Source: CAYJAD01 sp964372165 (GTDB taxonomy: Bacteria > Desulfobacterota > Desulfovibrionia > Desulfovibrionales > Desulfovibrionaceae). From it: 20,007 nt of DNA. The notes under the pieces are model-generated. The model was not told where the DNA came from. It ran no database searches and worked only from the letters and a program-made list of their open reading frames with translations. The stretch covers positions 1 through 20,007 of the forward strand of contig CAYJPT010000031.1 in NCBI GenBank assembly GCA_964372165.1. The letters are read 5' to 3'. The translations under genes were made by a program, and so were the position numbers. Positions 1 to 10,121 of the stretch are shown piece by piece (position 1 is the stretch's first letter; every line of letters begins with the position of its first letter).

Positions 1-158
1 AAAACATATTGTGCGTTTCCTTACAAAGTTGGCAATTGTGCATACTTTGCACGCCGAATGAGAGCAAAAAACCACGCTTTTTTGCGTCCCACAGGGCGAA
101 TGAAGGCAGTGTGCCTTTCTGACTTATTCTGCTTGAAGAATAAGTCAGCATTTCCTTA
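1..158 (-). repeat. Dispersed three-hairpin repeat, copy A
   Basis: Read on the minus strand, this segment matches the copy at 17931-18087 with about a dozen substitutions and one indel over ~155 bases. It begins with TAAGGAAATGC (148-158) and ends with TAAGGAAACGC (13-23), so a near-identical motif sits at both ends in direct orientation. Three inverted repeats lie between: a perfect 12-bp stem (119-130 with 137-148), GCAAAAAA/TTTTTTGC (64-71 with 78-85), and an 11-bp stem with two mismatches (24-34 with 39-49). It starts about 60 bases after the hisS stop, in the hisS sense direction. There is no coding potential. The copy may continue left of the window. It could be a non-autonomous mobile element or a processed RNA element; the sequence alone does not decide. 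Confidence 0.85.
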
Positions 159-216
159 AGATAAAATAGCTTAAATGTCACTGAAAAAATTAAAGCTAAA
201 AATTTGCTTAATGAAA

Positions 217-1473
217 CTAAACAATGCTGCTATTAAATGTAGTAATTACATCAATTAAATCATGTACTTTATGTGCATTCTGGCTACCATCATCCATATC
301 TTTTACGGTAACTGAACCACCATTAACTTCATCCTCACCAATAATCAACGCTAAGCGAGCATTATATTTACTTGCAAGGCGCATTTGACTCTTAAAACTT
401 GCCCTAGAGTGACTTAATTCACCACAAAAACCCTGTTTGCGCAAAGAGTAGCAAAGAGAAAAAGCAAGATCCAATGCTTTATCACCTATATGGATAATAT
501 GAAAAAGTGGCCTTTTTACTTCTATGCTAGGCATAAGCATGGCAAGCCTTTCCATTCCACACGCAAAACCAAGACCTGGCACGTCTGGACCACCTAATTG
601 CTTGACAAGACCATCATAACGTCCACCACCAGCAATAGATGATTGTGCGCCAACTGATCCTGAAACAACTTCAAACGTAGTACGTGAGTAATAATCAAGG
701 CCACGTACTAATCGAGAATTAATAATAAAAGCTTGTTTTGATGCATTAAGAAAAGACAAAACACTATCAAAGTGGTCAGCACATTCAGAGCAAACATTAT
801 CAGTAATATTTGGCGCATCTTTTGTAAGTTCTTTACATGTAGGCACTTTACAATCAAGAACGCGCAAAGGATTAGTATCAATACGCCTTAAACAATCACT
901 ACAAAATTTATCAGAACCTAAAGCATGCAAAAAATCAGATAATTGTTTGCGAAATTGCGGTCTACATTGTGAACAACCTAAGGTATTAATTTGTAATTCG
1001 GTATCAACAATTTGAAGCTTTTCTAAAAATTGCATTAACATTACAATCATTTCAGCATCAGTATGGGCTTCTTTTGAACCTAAACATTCACAATTTAACT
1101 GATGAAATTGACGCATGCGACCTTTTTGCGGTCTTTCATACCTAAACATGGGACCATATGTAAAAAACTTATGTACACTATCAGCACTTAGCTTAGCTTG
1201 AATAAAGGAACGCATAACACCAGCTGTTGCTTCTGGACGAAGTGTAATAGAGCGATTTTTACGGTCTAAAAAGGTATACATTTCTTTTTGGACAACATCT
1301 GTCTCAGTACCAATAGAGCGGCAAAACAAATCTGTTTGCTCCATAATTGGAGTACGTAATTCTGCATAACCATAACGTGCAAAAATGTCTTTTGCTACTG
1401 ATTCCATAAGTGAATAGCTTAGGCTTTGTGGCGAAAATAAATCTGCAAAACCTTTAATGCTTTGTATCGTCAT
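217..1473 (-). CDS. hisS: Histidine--tRNA ligase
   Basis: Class II aminoacyl-tRNA synthetase that charges tRNA-His with histidine in the cytoplasm. At 418 aa it has the usual bacterial length. Motif 2 is seen as LRPE at residues 78-81 and FRYERPQ near 110-116. The histidine-specific motifs are RGLDYY at 257-262 and GGGRYDGL at 282-289, and motif 3 is GLGFACGMERLA at 300-311. The region between motif 2 and RGLDYY is cysteine-rich (C167/C170, C191/C194, C208, C213, C228/C231), in the style of a possible metal-binding insertion domain found in many bacterial HisRS; metal binding is inferred. The ATG start fits the family N-terminus (a few residues before KGFADLF) and has a weak GAGA ribosome site. 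It follows purF after 18 bases and is probably the last gene of the operon, since repeat copy A lies beyond it. Confidence 0.97.
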   Translation of the reverse strand: MTIQSIKGFADLFSPQSLSYSLMESVAKDIFARYGYAELRTPIMEQTDLFCRSIGTETDVVQKEMYTFLDRKNRSITLRPEATAGVMRSFIQAKLSADSVHKFFTYGPMFRYERPQKGRMRQFHQLNCECLGSKEAHTDAEMIVMLMQFLEKLQIVDTELQINTLGCSQCRPQFRKQLSDFLHALGSDKFCSDCLRRIDTNPLRVLDCKVPTCKELTKDAPNITDNVCSECADHFDSVLSFLNASKQAFIINSRLVRGLDYYSRTTFEVVSGSVGAQSSIAGGGRYDGLVKQLGGPDVPGLGFACGMERLAMLMPSIEVKRPLFHIIHIGDKALDLAFSLCYSLRKQGFCGELSHSRASFKSQMRLASKYNARLALIIGEDEVNGGSVTVKDMDDGSQNAHKVHDLIDVITTFNSSIV

Positions 1474-1491
1474 AAAAATCTCAATTTAAAA

Positions 1492-2889
1492 TTATTTACT
1501 CATGCAAGAGCTAACATTTGCTGAAGCACAAGGCACTGGATAATTGCCAGTGAAGCAGGCTGTACAGTAATGATCTTCTTTACTAACTGAACGCAACAAA
1601 CCTTCAATAGACAAATAATGTAAAGAGTCTACATCCAAGATACGTTCAATTTCAGCAATGCTATGTTGCGTTGCAATAAGTTCACCACGTGAAGAAAAGT
1701 TGATACCATAAAAACATGGAAACTTAACCGGTGGAGAAGCAATGCGTATGTGAACTTCTTTAGCACCTAATTCTCTAAGTTTTTTTACTCTAGTCATCAT
1801 AGTTGTACCACGTACTATGGAGTCATCAACTATACATATGCGTTTACCCTCAATCATGGGTAAAACAGGGTTAATTTTCATCCTAACACCAAAGTTGCGC
1901 ATGCTTTGAGTTGGTTGAATAAATGTACGGCCAACGTAGTGATTACGAATCATAGCATGCTCATATGGTAGCTCAGCACATTGAGCAAAGCCAACAGCAG
2001 GGTATACACCAGAATCTGGAAAAGGCATGACAAAATCAACTTCAGGAGTTGATTCATGAGCTAAAATCCATCCCATGCGTTTACGGCAAACATAAACCTG
2101 CTCATCAAAAATAAATGAGTCAGGACGTGCAAAATAAACCAATTCAAAAATACATTGGCTTGGAGTTGCGGGATTTAATTGAGCTTGCGTTAACAAGCTA
2201 TAACTTTTAACTTCACCATTTTGAACAACTACCATTTCAGCCGGTTCAACTGAACGAATATATTCAGCTTCTAAAAGGTCTAAAGCGCAAGTTTCTGAAG
2301 CAAAAATAATACTATCATCTAGTTTACCAATACATAATGGATGAAATCCATGCGGATCTCGCAAGGCAACCATTTTATCACCAACAAGCACAAGCAAGCA
2401 ATAAGCACCACGAACCTGGGAACAAACTTCGCGCAAGGCATCTTCAAGACACATAGTGCGCATTGCCCTAACCAAGAGGTGTACAAAAATTTCTGAATCA
2501 TTAGTTGTGTGAAAAATAGCTCCACGCTCTTCCAGTGCTTTGCGTAATTCAGTAGTATTAACAAGATTACCGTTATGGGCTAAAGCAATATTTAAACCTT
2601 GAAAACGAGCTACAAAAGGTTGCGAATTACGTAAGAAAGATTCACCGGTGGTAGAATAGCGCACATGACCTATGGCAATATCACCCTTAAGGTCAATAAA
2701 ATTTTCTTCAGAAAAAACATCGGGTACAAGACCCATTCCACGATGTTCGTGTAAAGCTTCTCCACACCATGTAACAATACCGGCACTTTCTTGCCCACGA
2801 TGTTGCTGCGCATAAAGGCCAAAATAAGCCATACGAGCTGCTTCTGAATGCCTTGAAATACCCAAAAGTCCGCAATCGTGATGAATCAT
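1492..2889 (-). CDS. purF: Amidophosphoribosyltransferase
   Basis: First committed enzyme of purine synthesis: moves glutamine amide nitrogen onto PRPP to give 5-phosphoribosylamine. An ATG start at 2889 (465 aa) is preferred over the upstream TTG at 2913, because AAGGA lies 7 bases before this ATG and the N-terminus becomes MIHHDC, a short propeptide whose removal would expose the catalytic Cys6. The glutaminase domain occupies the N-terminal half. The phosphoribosyltransferase half carries the PRPP loop IVDDSIVRGTT at about residues 353-363. C246, C392 and a CxxC pair at C442/C445 match the [4Fe-4S] ligands of the Bacillus subtilis-type enzyme, so this is probably the oxygen-sensitive cluster-bearing, propeptide-processed form, which suits an anaerobe. 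It sits between the TPR lipoprotein gene and hisS. Confidence 0.96.
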   Translation of the reverse strand: MIHHDCGLLGISRHSEAARMAYFGLYAQQHRGQESAGIVTWCGEALHEHRGMGLVPDVFSEENFIDLKGDIAIGHVRYSTTGESFLRNSQPFVARFQGLNIALAHNGNLVNTTELRKALEERGAIFHTTNDSEIFVHLLVRAMRTMCLEDALREVCSQVRGAYCLLVLVGDKMVALRDPHGFHPLCIGKLDDSIIFASETCALDLLEAEYIRSVEPAEMVVVQNGEVKSYSLLTQAQLNPATPSQCIFELVYFARPDSFIFDEQVYVCRKRMGWILAHESTPEVDFVMPFPDSGVYPAVGFAQCAELPYEHAMIRNHYVGRTFIQPTQSMRNFGVRMKINPVLPMIEGKRICIVDDSIVRGTTMMTRVKKLRELGAKEVHIRIASPPVKFPCFYGINFSSRGELIATQHSIAEIERILDVDSLHYLSIEGLLRSVSKEDHYCTACFTGNYPVPCASANVSSCMSK

Positions 2890-2916
2890 AAATTTTCCTT
2901 GGAACAAATCCAAATT

Positions 2917-3699
2917 TTATTTTTTAAATAAATCTTGTAAATAATTTATGCGATTTTCAACTGCTAAAGTATTTGGGTATAATTCCTTAGATTGCTCAAA
3001 AAAAGCAAGAGCTTCTTCGTATTTACCCTGTTGTTCAGCAATATCACCAAGTAAAAAAGAGGCCTGCCCGTGAACATATGGCAATGCATCAACTTCTAGA
3101 ACTTGCATAGCTAGGTCAGTAGCCTCCTGCCATACACCACGTTCAGCCTTTATATCAGCCAGTTCATAAAGACAAAGCGAGCTTTCTTTGGATGAAACTT
3201 CTAAACCTAAACAGTTATAAAGAGCATTTTCCGCCGACTCAAACTGACCAGTTTGCAAATATATTTCAATAATTTGCCTTGTTACAGCATAAGTTTCATT
3301 TGTACTTAAATTATTTAAGGCAAGGTACATATTCCACGTATCAATGGCTGTATCAAAATCCTTAATTTGTTCTAAAAGTAAACCTAAACCGTATAAAATA
3401 AATTTTTTCTTATCTTCATCATAAAGGAACTCTTGAAGCATATTTTCATAATACAAACGCAATACGCTTGCATGTGCATCAGTTTTATCTGCTGCAAGTA
3501 CAAGGTTTTGCCATGCTTCCCAACGCTTTTGAGAATCTTCTTCTGTATTTAAATACCTTTCAAGCAAACGCTCTGCATAGAGCCACTCTTGATTTTCAAT
3601 TGCTTCCTTTGCAGAAGTTAAGTCATCAACTTCTTTAGTATAATTACAAGCTTGAATTTGAAAAATCAAAACAAAAAGCAATAAGCATCTTAAAAACAC
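2917..3699 (-). CDS. TPR-repeat lipoprotein
   Basis: A 260-residue protein with a lipoprotein-like signal: residues 1-17 are hydrophobic and end in IQAC, so Cys18 would be lipidated. Gln at -2 of the lipobox is unusual, which lowers certainty about lipidation. The rest is helical with TPR-like units, clearest at residues ~140-250 (for example the stretch around ALAFFEQSKELYPNT). Such proteins act as scaffolds in envelope complexes; no specific partner can be named. The only reasonable start is GTG at 3699, six bases after the gyrA stop, with GGAG inside the end of gyrA; translation is therefore likely coupled to gyrA. The gap to the purF ATG is 27 bases. Envelope location is inferred from the signal alone. 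Confidence 0.85.
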   Translation of the reverse strand: MFLRCLLLFVLIFQIQACNYTKEVDDLTSAKEAIENQEWLYAERLLERYLNTEEDSQKRWEAWQNLVLAADKTDAHASVLRLYYENMLQEFLYDEDKKKFILYGLGLLLEQIKDFDTAIDTWNMYLALNNLSTNETYAVTRQIIEIYLQTGQFESAENALYNCLGLEVSSKESSLCLYELADIKAERGVWQEATDLAMQVLEVDALPYVHGQASFLLGDIAEQQGKYEEALAFFEQSKELYPNTLAVENRINYLQDLFKK

Positions 3700-3705
3700 C
3701 CTTGA

Positions 3706-6255
3706 CTACTCTCCATCTTCAGTATTTTTACTATCAATTGAAGTAGTATCTATATTATCTGAATCAGTTGTAATATTAGTACTATCGCTATTTTTTTGCC
3801 CTTCATTTGCATTACGGTCACGTACTGTTTGACCACCTTCATCTACACGGTCAAATCCAACAACTCTTGCTCCTTCATCTAAGCGTACCAGCATTACACC
3901 CATTGTTACGCGGCCTTTGCTGCGTACATCGTCAACTCCTATGCGCACAATTTTATTAGCAGAAGTTAATAAGACTAAACCATCTTCATCATGAACGGGC
4001 ATTGCTCCCACAACTTGTCCGGTTTTTGGAGAAACCTTAAAGTTTATAACACCCTTACCACCACGTGATTGCATCCTGTATAAGTCAACACTGGTACGCT
4101 TGCCATAACCGTTGCTGGAAATCGACATAATTTCTGTGGTTTGATCATCTGGTTTTAATATAACACAAGCTACTACAAGGTCTTCACGGCGCAAAGCAAC
4201 ACCCTTAACACCAGTTGCCGATCTACCCATAGGTCGAACGTCCATGCAAGAAAAGCGTATAGCAAAGCCGTGGGCTGTAGCAAGAGTAATATGACTATCC
4301 TCACGTATAGGACGAACTACAACAAGCTCATCATCATCACGTAAACCGACAGCAATAAGACCAGTTTTACGGCATTTAGCATACAAAGAAGCTGAGGAAC
4401 GCTTGACCATGCCTCGTCTTGTTACAAACAAGAAGTATTTATCTTCAGAAAATTCACGAACAGTTAAAACTGTTGTCACCCATTCATTTTCTTCTAAAGG
4501 TAAAAGATTAGCAATATGCATTCCTTTTGCAATGCGACTTCCTTCAGGCACTTGATGTACCTTTAGTTGATGCATGCGACCCTTATTTGTAAATAAAAGT
4601 AAGAATTGATGATTGGTAGTTGTTAGGAATTCTTGAACATAGTCATCTTCTGAGGTATTTAAAGCGGCTATACCTTTACCACCACGCTTTTGTTGCTGAT
4701 AATTATCCAAGGTTGTACGCTTCATATAACCACGGCGTGACAAAGTAATAACAACTTCTTCATCAGGAATTAAATCTTCAATATCTATTCCACATAATTC
4801 ATCTGTTAAAATTTCAGTACGGCGTTTAGTTGCAAAAGTTTCACGAATATAAGCAATTTCATCATGAATAACTTTACGCAAAACTTCAACATTATCAAGA
4901 ATAGATTTGTAATACTCTATTTTTTCAAGCAAATCTTTGTATTCAGCTAAAAGCTCCTCGCGCTGCAGGCCAGTAAGCCTTTGAAGGCGCATCTCTAAAA
5001 TGGCTTTTGCTTGAATTTCAGTTAGATTAAACCGCTCCATGAGCTTAGTTCTTGCTTCATCAGGTGTGGCAGAAGCGCGAATAAGTGCAACAATTTCATC
5101 AATATTATCAAGAGCTATGCGTAAACCTTCTAATATATGCGCTCTTGCTTCAGCTTTTTTTAGATCAAAACGAGTACGTCTTATAACTACATCACGTCTG
5201 TGTTCAATAAAGCAGCGTAGAGCAGTTTTCAAATTAAGAAGCTGTGGTCTATTATCAACAACCGCAAGCATATTAATACCAAAACTGCTTTCAAGTGGTG
5301 TAAATTTATAAAGAGAATTTACAACAATATCAGAAATAACACCTCGTTTTAATTCAATTACAATACGTATACCCTTACGGTCAGATTCATCACGCAAATC
5401 CGCAATGCCATCAATCTTGCGTTCATGCACAAGAGCAGCAATTTTTTCAACTAAATTTGACTTATTAAGTCCATAAGGTATTTCACGAATTACAATTGAT
5501 TGTAAACCTTTTTTACGCTCTTCTATTTCGACGCGCCCGCGCATCTTAACAGTGCCACGTCCTGTATGATAAGCATCATAAAGACCTTGCCCGGCATATA
5601 CATAACCATATGTTGGAAAATCAGGTCCTTTAACATATTGCATCAAATCTTGAACAGTACAATCAGAATTTTCAAGTAGATGTAATAAAGCGTCACAAAG
5701 CTCACCCAAATTATGAGGTGGAATATTGGTAGCCATACCAACAGCAATACCAGAAGAACCATTTAATAATAAATTAGGAACTTTACTTGGAAGTACCGTT
5801 GGTTCTTCCAATGTGTTGTCATAGTTTGGACGAAAATCTACAGTTTCTTTATCAAGGTCAGCCAAAAATTCACCGGCTAAACGTGACATTCTTGCTTCTG
5901 TATAACGCATAGCCGCTGCTGCATCACCATCAATGGAGCCAAAGTTACCTTGTCCATCAATTAAGGGATTGCGCATAGAAAATTCTTGCGCCATACGAAC
6001 CAAAGCATCATAAACGGCTGAATCGCCATGAGGATGATATTTACCTATAACATCACCAACTATGCGTGCACTTTTTTTATGTGGTCTATTATAACTGTTA
6101 CTTAATTCAGACTGTGCAAACAATATACGTCTATGTACAGGTTTTAGACCATCTCGTGCATCTGGAATGGCGCGTCCAATTATTACTGAAAGAGAATACT
6201 CAAGATAAGATTTGCGCATCTCTTGTTCTATGCTGATTTTCGCTTGCTCAGACAC
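3706..6255 (-). CDS. gyrA: DNA gyrase subunit A
   Basis: Catalytic subunit of DNA gyrase (A2B2), which introduces negative supercoils using ATP hydrolysed by GyrB. At 849 aa it is full length. The N-terminal breakage-reunion domain has the active-site tyrosine Y118 in AAAAMRYTEAR. The quinolone-resistance region reads HPHGDSAVYD with S79 and D83, the residues equivalent to E. coli S83 and D87, so the common resistance changes are absent. A GyrA box variant, QKRGGKG, near residue 520 marks it as gyrase rather than topoisomerase IV ParC. The C-terminal beta-pinwheel is followed by an acidic Asp/Ser/Thr/Asn-rich tail of ~35 residues. The start is GTG at 6255 with TGAGG about 8 bases upstream. 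It lies 34 bases after gyrB on the same strand. Confidence 0.98.
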   Translation of the reverse strand: MSEQAKISIEQEMRKSYLEYSLSVIIGRAIPDARDGLKPVHRRILFAQSELSNSYNRPHKKSARIVGDVIGKYHPHGDSAVYDALVRMAQEFSMRNPLIDGQGNFGSIDGDAAAAMRYTEARMSRLAGEFLADLDKETVDFRPNYDNTLEEPTVLPSKVPNLLLNGSSGIAVGMATNIPPHNLGELCDALLHLLENSDCTVQDLMQYVKGPDFPTYGYVYAGQGLYDAYHTGRGTVKMRGRVEIEERKKGLQSIVIREIPYGLNKSNLVEKIAALVHERKIDGIADLRDESDRKGIRIVIELKRGVISDIVVNSLYKFTPLESSFGINMLAVVDNRPQLLNLKTALRCFIEHRRDVVIRRTRFDLKKAEARAHILEGLRIALDNIDEIVALIRASATPDEARTKLMERFNLTEIQAKAILEMRLQRLTGLQREELLAEYKDLLEKIEYYKSILDNVEVLRKVIHDEIAYIRETFATKRRTEILTDELCGIDIEDLIPDEEVVITLSRRGYMKRTTLDNYQQQKRGGKGIAALNTSEDDYVQEFLTTTNHQFLLLFTNKGRMHQLKVHQVPEGSRIAKGMHIANLLPLEENEWVTTVLTVREFSEDKYFLFVTRRGMVKRSSASLYAKCRKTGLIAVGLRDDDELVVVRPIREDSHITLATAHGFAIRFSCMDVRPMGRSATGVKGVALRREDLVVACVILKPDDQTTEIMSISSNGYGKRTSVDLYRMQSRGGKGVINFKVSPKTGQVVGAMPVHDEDGLVLLTSANKIVRIGVDDVRSKGRVTMGVMLVRLDEGARVVGFDRVDEGGQTVRDRNANEGQKNSDSTNITTDSDNIDTTSIDSKNTEDGE

Positions 6256-6289
6256 TATGGCCTCACTTTATACTTAATATCGTAAAAAA

Positions 6290-8707
6290 TTATATATCTA
6301 AATCTTGAACACTTAAGGCGTTACGTTCAATAAATTCGCGTCTTGATTCAACTCTATCACCCATTAGTTTTTCAAAAGTATCAGATGCATCTTCAGCATC
6401 ATCAATGGAAACTTGCAATAAAGTTCTATTTTCAGGATTCATAGTGGTAACCCAAAGTTGTTCTGGGTTCATTTCACCAAGACCTTTATAACGCTGAATA
6501 TTTATTCCACGCCTTGCTTCATCCAAAGTGTTGTTTAAAAGACTAAATATTGTATCACAAGGATGTTTATCTGTTTTTGTTTCAAGAATAAAACTAAAAC
6601 CTCCATATTCTGAACGCAGTTCAGACATAAGATTCCACCCTTGTTTATAAATCCTTGATCCAAAAAATTCTGTTCCGCGTCTTATGCGCCTACCTTCTTT
6701 ATCTTCAAAAATTACAAACACACGTTCGCCACCATCAAGATCAACCTCTTTTTCGGTATAAAGAGAATAGCCACTTTCTGACAAATAGGCATTTAAATGT
6801 GCAATTTTATCATCTTCAATAAAACTTTCCGGTAAAATACAATTTTCATATTCTAAAAGTGCAATAAATAACTGGCGTAAAATTCCGCTATTTTCTGCAT
6901 CATTAACTCTTTGCTTTAGTTTTTCAATATGATGCATAAGAGAAATTAATTCATTACCAGTATATTTTTTTCCGTTATTTGCTAATATGCTTATATCTTC
7001 ACTTACGCGTTTTAGTAAAAAGTCATTTAATTCAGCATCATCTTTAATAAATTTTTCTAAACGTGAATTATGCACCCTATATAAAGGTGGTTGAGCTATA
7101 TATACATAACCTTGTTCAATCATTTCCTGATATTGGCGGAAGAAAAATGTTAAAAGCAGTGTTCTGATATGTGCACCGTCAACGTCAGCATCTGTCATAA
7201 TAACAATTTTATGATAACGCAACTTTGTAAGATCAGTATCATCTTTGCCAATTCCTGCACCCATTGCGGTTATAAGAGCTTTTACTTCCTTATTGGCAAG
7301 CATTTTATCAAATCGTGTTCGTTCTATATTTAATATTTTACCACGTAAAGGTAAAATTGCCTGATTTCCGGGGTTTCGCCCTTGTTTTGCTGATCCACCC
7401 GCAGAATCACCCTCCACAATAAAAAGTTCTGATTCAATGGGATCTTTACTTTGACAATCTGCAAGTTTACCAGGTAATGAGTTATCCGAAAGTGCACCTT
7501 TACGACGAACTAATTCTCTTGCACGTCTTGCAGCATCACGAGCTCGTGCTGCATCAACTGCTTTTTCTATGATTAAACGTATATCTTTAGGACTTTCTTC
7601 AAAATATACGGAAAGTTTATCATATACCAAAGTTGCAACTAAACCTGCTATTTCACCATTACCCAGTTTTGTTTTAGTTTGACCTTCAAATTGCGGGTCA
7701 GGTAGTTTTACACTTATTACTGCAGTTAAACCTTCACGTACATCATCGCCTGATAAACTTGTACCTTTAAGTTTTTTAGTTATATCTGCTTGACTTTTTA
7801 TATAACCATTAATGGCACGAGTTAAGGCAGTTCTAAAACCCATAAGGTGCGTACCACCTTCTTTTGTCCTAATATTATTTGCAAATGTTAATACATTTTC
7901 TTTGTATCCTGCATTATATTGTAAAGCAAATTCAACACTTACACTGTTGGACAATCCTTCACCATGTATAACACTATGAATTCCACTCTCACCGGAATTT
8001 AAATCTTTTACAAATTGTAAAATACCACCATCTGCCCTAAATATATAATTTTCAGAGCTACGCTCATCAATGCATTCAATTTCAAGCCCTTTATTTAAAT
8101 AAGCTAACTCCTCAAAACGCTTTTTCAATGTTTCAAAAGAAAATTCACTTACTTCAAATATTTCTTCATCAGGCTTAAAATGAACACTAGTGCCACACTC
8201 AGAAGTTTCACCTTCTTTTGTTAAGGCAGCTAACGGTACACCACGTGAAAATTGTTGCTTATAACGAAAGCCATCACGTTTAACTCTTACAGTCAATTTT
8301 TCAGAAAGAGCATTTACACATGATACACCAACACCATGTAAACCACCGGAAACTTTATATGTATCATTATCAAATTTACCGCCGGCATGTAATTTAGTCA
8401 TAACAACCTGTACAGCAGATACTCCTTCCTTAGGGTGAATATCTACAGGTATACCACGACCATTATCACGAACAGTTACGCTATTATCTACATGCAAAAT
8501 AACTTCAATACGTGAACAAAATCCAGCCATTGCTTCGTCAATAGAGTTATCAACAACCTCATACACCAAATGATGTAAACCCCTGGCATCGGTTGAGCCT
8601 ATATACATAGCAGGGCGCTTGCGTACAGCTTCTAAGCCTTCTAAAATTGTAATAGAAGATGCACCATAAGCATTATTTTGTTCGGTTTTCTCAGTATCAA
8701 CATTCAT
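6290..8707 (-). CDS. gyrB: DNA gyrase subunit B
   Basis: ATPase subunit of DNA gyrase. The 805-aa protein shows the GHKL ATP-binding domain in its first ~220 residues (KRPAMYIG, then EVVDNSIDEAMAG, and GGLHGVGVSCVNALS), the transducer domain, a TOPRIM domain with EGDSAGG near residue 432 and the magnesium-binding TDADVDGAH near 507, and the C-terminal QRYKGLGEMNP motif. The region between the TOPRIM acidic motif and QRYKGLGE is long (roughly 220 residues), as in the ~800-residue gyrase B of Gram-negative bacteria. The ATG start has AAGG about 10 bases upstream. It is 42 bases from dnaN and 34 from gyrA, placing it in the replication-supercoiling operon. Confidence 0.98.
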   Translation of the reverse strand: MNVDTEKTEQNNAYGASSITILEGLEAVRKRPAMYIGSTDARGLHHLVYEVVDNSIDEAMAGFCSRIEVILHVDNSVTVRDNGRGIPVDIHPKEGVSAVQVVMTKLHAGGKFDNDTYKVSGGLHGVGVSCVNALSEKLTVRVKRDGFRYKQQFSRGVPLAALTKEGETSECGTSVHFKPDEEIFEVSEFSFETLKKRFEELAYLNKGLEIECIDERSSENYIFRADGGILQFVKDLNSGESGIHSVIHGEGLSNSVSVEFALQYNAGYKENVLTFANNIRTKEGGTHLMGFRTALTRAINGYIKSQADITKKLKGTSLSGDDVREGLTAVISVKLPDPQFEGQTKTKLGNGEIAGLVATLVYDKLSVYFEESPKDIRLIIEKAVDAARARDAARRARELVRRKGALSDNSLPGKLADCQSKDPIESELFIVEGDSAGGSAKQGRNPGNQAILPLRGKILNIERTRFDKMLANKEVKALITAMGAGIGKDDTDLTKLRYHKIVIMTDADVDGAHIRTLLLTFFFRQYQEMIEQGYVYIAQPPLYRVHNSRLEKFIKDDAELNDFLLKRVSEDISILANNGKKYTGNELISLMHHIEKLKQRVNDAENSGILRQLFIALLEYENCILPESFIEDDKIAHLNAYLSESGYSLYTEKEVDLDGGERVFVIFEDKEGRRIRRGTEFFGSRIYKQGWNLMSELRSEYGGFSFILETKTDKHPCDTIFSLLNNTLDEARRGINIQRYKGLGEMNPEQLWVTTMNPENRTLLQVSIDDAEDASDTFEKLMGDRVESRREFIERNALSVQDLDI

Positions 8708-8749
8708 AAATAATAACCTTTTTTGTATTAAATATATAGTATATTTTAA

Positions 8750-9910
8750 TTAATCTTCATCATTATAGTTAGAGTTTTCAGCAATTTTCATAGGCATTAC
8801 AATTACCGTATAATCTGGATCATTTTTACCTTGTATGGCACAAGGACCTTCAGTACCAGTTAAAGTCATAGTTAATTGGTCAGATGTAAAATGATTCATA
8901 ATATCAAGTAAATCTTTAGAAGGAAAAGCTATATTTTTAATATCTCCCTTATAAATAACTTCCAAACCTTCATTAGCAGAACCTACATCCTTACCTTGAG
9001 TTGTAAGTATAGCTTCTGTCTCATTTAATTCAAAATAAGTGCAACGATTATTGTTTGTATTAAAAATACTTATACGACCAAGTGCCTCTGCACACTCTTT
9101 TCTGTCAATATGCAAAACACTATTATTACCACGAATTTTTTCTAAAAATAAATTATAATCAGGATAATTATAAGTCGCACGCGGTAAACTTAAAAGCTCT
9201 TGCGAATTTAATGTTCTCACATAAAAACGTTTTTCATTGATATTTATTTCAATTTCATCAGTGCCAAGCCATTTTTTCATTTCTTGCAAATATTTTTTTT
9301 GTAATAAAATTCCTTCAGCTGGTATTATTGCACTGAGTTCATCATGGCTAAAAGAAACAAGCGCAAATTGATGTCCATTAAGTCCACAAAATTCTATACG
9401 TGAAGTTCCACCTGCTGAAGTAATAGCTTTCATATAAAGACAAGATATAGCATCAGCACCATCTTCATCACTAATGCAAAAAGTAATTTTTTCTAAAATA
9501 TCTTGAAAAAAATCACCAGTCCAAACAACAGAATTTTCTGTTGGGAAGTCAGAAAAATTTTGAAACCATGCAGCGTCATTGGCAGGTAATTTATATTTAC
9601 GCCGTCCTTGCTCAATTAACAAATGGCCATTAGCTGCATCAAGATGCAATTTGATATTTCCATTAGGCAATTGTTTTATTAAATCAACAAATGCACGCCC
9701 TTGAACTCCAATAAGACCACCTTCTTCTACTTCAGCAGCATATTTTCCACAAAATTCAATATTTGCATCAGTAGCCATTATTAAAACATGATCCATTTCT
9801 GCCTTAATCCAAATAGAACGCAAATATGCAGCTCCTGTTCTCATAGGAAGAATATTGGCTGCTTTTTGCAGACCATCAATAATTTGTTCTTTTACTAATG
9901 TTATTTTCAT
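8750..9910 (-). CDS. dnaN: DNA polymerase III sliding clamp (beta)
   Basis: Ring-shaped processivity clamp that holds DNA polymerase III and other repair and replication proteins on DNA. The open frame reaches 10009, but the first 33 residues are unlike the family. The ATG at 9910 gives MKITLVKEQ, typical of the beta clamp, with an AGGA ribosome site about 8 bases upstream, so 386 aa is preferred (family ~365-390). Three clamp domains are expected from length; sequence conservation is modest but the ends fit, with YTVIVMPM near the C-terminus. It lies between dnaA (211-base gap) and gyrB (42-base gap). The large dnaA-dnaN gap suggests an extra promoter for dnaN. Confidence 0.95.
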   Translation of the reverse strand: MKITLVKEQIIDGLQKAANILPMRTGAAYLRSIWIKAEMDHVLIMATDANIEFCGKYAAEVEEGGLIGVQGRAFVDLIKQLPNGNIKLHLDAANGHLLIEQGRRKYKLPANDAAWFQNFSDFPTENSVVWTGDFFQDILEKITFCISDEDGADAISCLYMKAITSAGGTSRIEFCGLNGHQFALVSFSHDELSAIIPAEGILLQKKYLQEMKKWLGTDEIEININEKRFYVRTLNSQELLSLPRATYNYPDYNLFLEKIRGNNSVLHIDRKECAEALGRISIFNTNNNRCTYFELNETEAILTTQGKDVGSANEGLEVIYKGDIKNIAFPSKDLLDIMNHFTSDQLTMTLTGTEGPCAIQGKNDPDYTVIVMPMKIAENSNYNDED

Positions 9911-9931
9911 AAAATATTCCTGTAAATAAAA

Positions 9932-9961
9932 GTAGTAGTGTTCTTTTGTTCCTATTGTCAA
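9932..9961 (-). promoter_or_regulatory. Candidate sigma-70 promoter for dnaN
   Basis: On the minus strand a perfect -35 hexamer TTGACA (9956-9961) is followed after 18 bases by TACTAC (9932-9937), a poor -10. It sits 21 bases before the dnaN ATG, inside the long dnaA-dnaN spacer. The perfect -35 and the position favour it; the weak -10 and the very short leader count against it. Confidence 0.3.
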
Positions 9962-10121
9962 TATCTCATTAAAAATATTGATATTTATTCTACAAGTACT
10001 GGGTAACAATTAAGCAACATTTGTGACACAATTTTTTATAAATTTGCTTAAAAATATATATCTACGTGAAAAATAAATATTATTTTCTAAAACTATATTT
10101 CTCATTGATATAATATACTTT

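Noticed and set aside
6004..6030. Possible quinolone-resistance changes in gyrA
   Set aside because: The Ser and Asp equivalent to E. coli 83 and 87 are both wild type.
9911..10009. Longer dnaN with 33 extra N-terminal residues
   Set aside because: The extra residues do not resemble a beta clamp, and the ATG at 9910 has a ribosome site and the family N-terminus.
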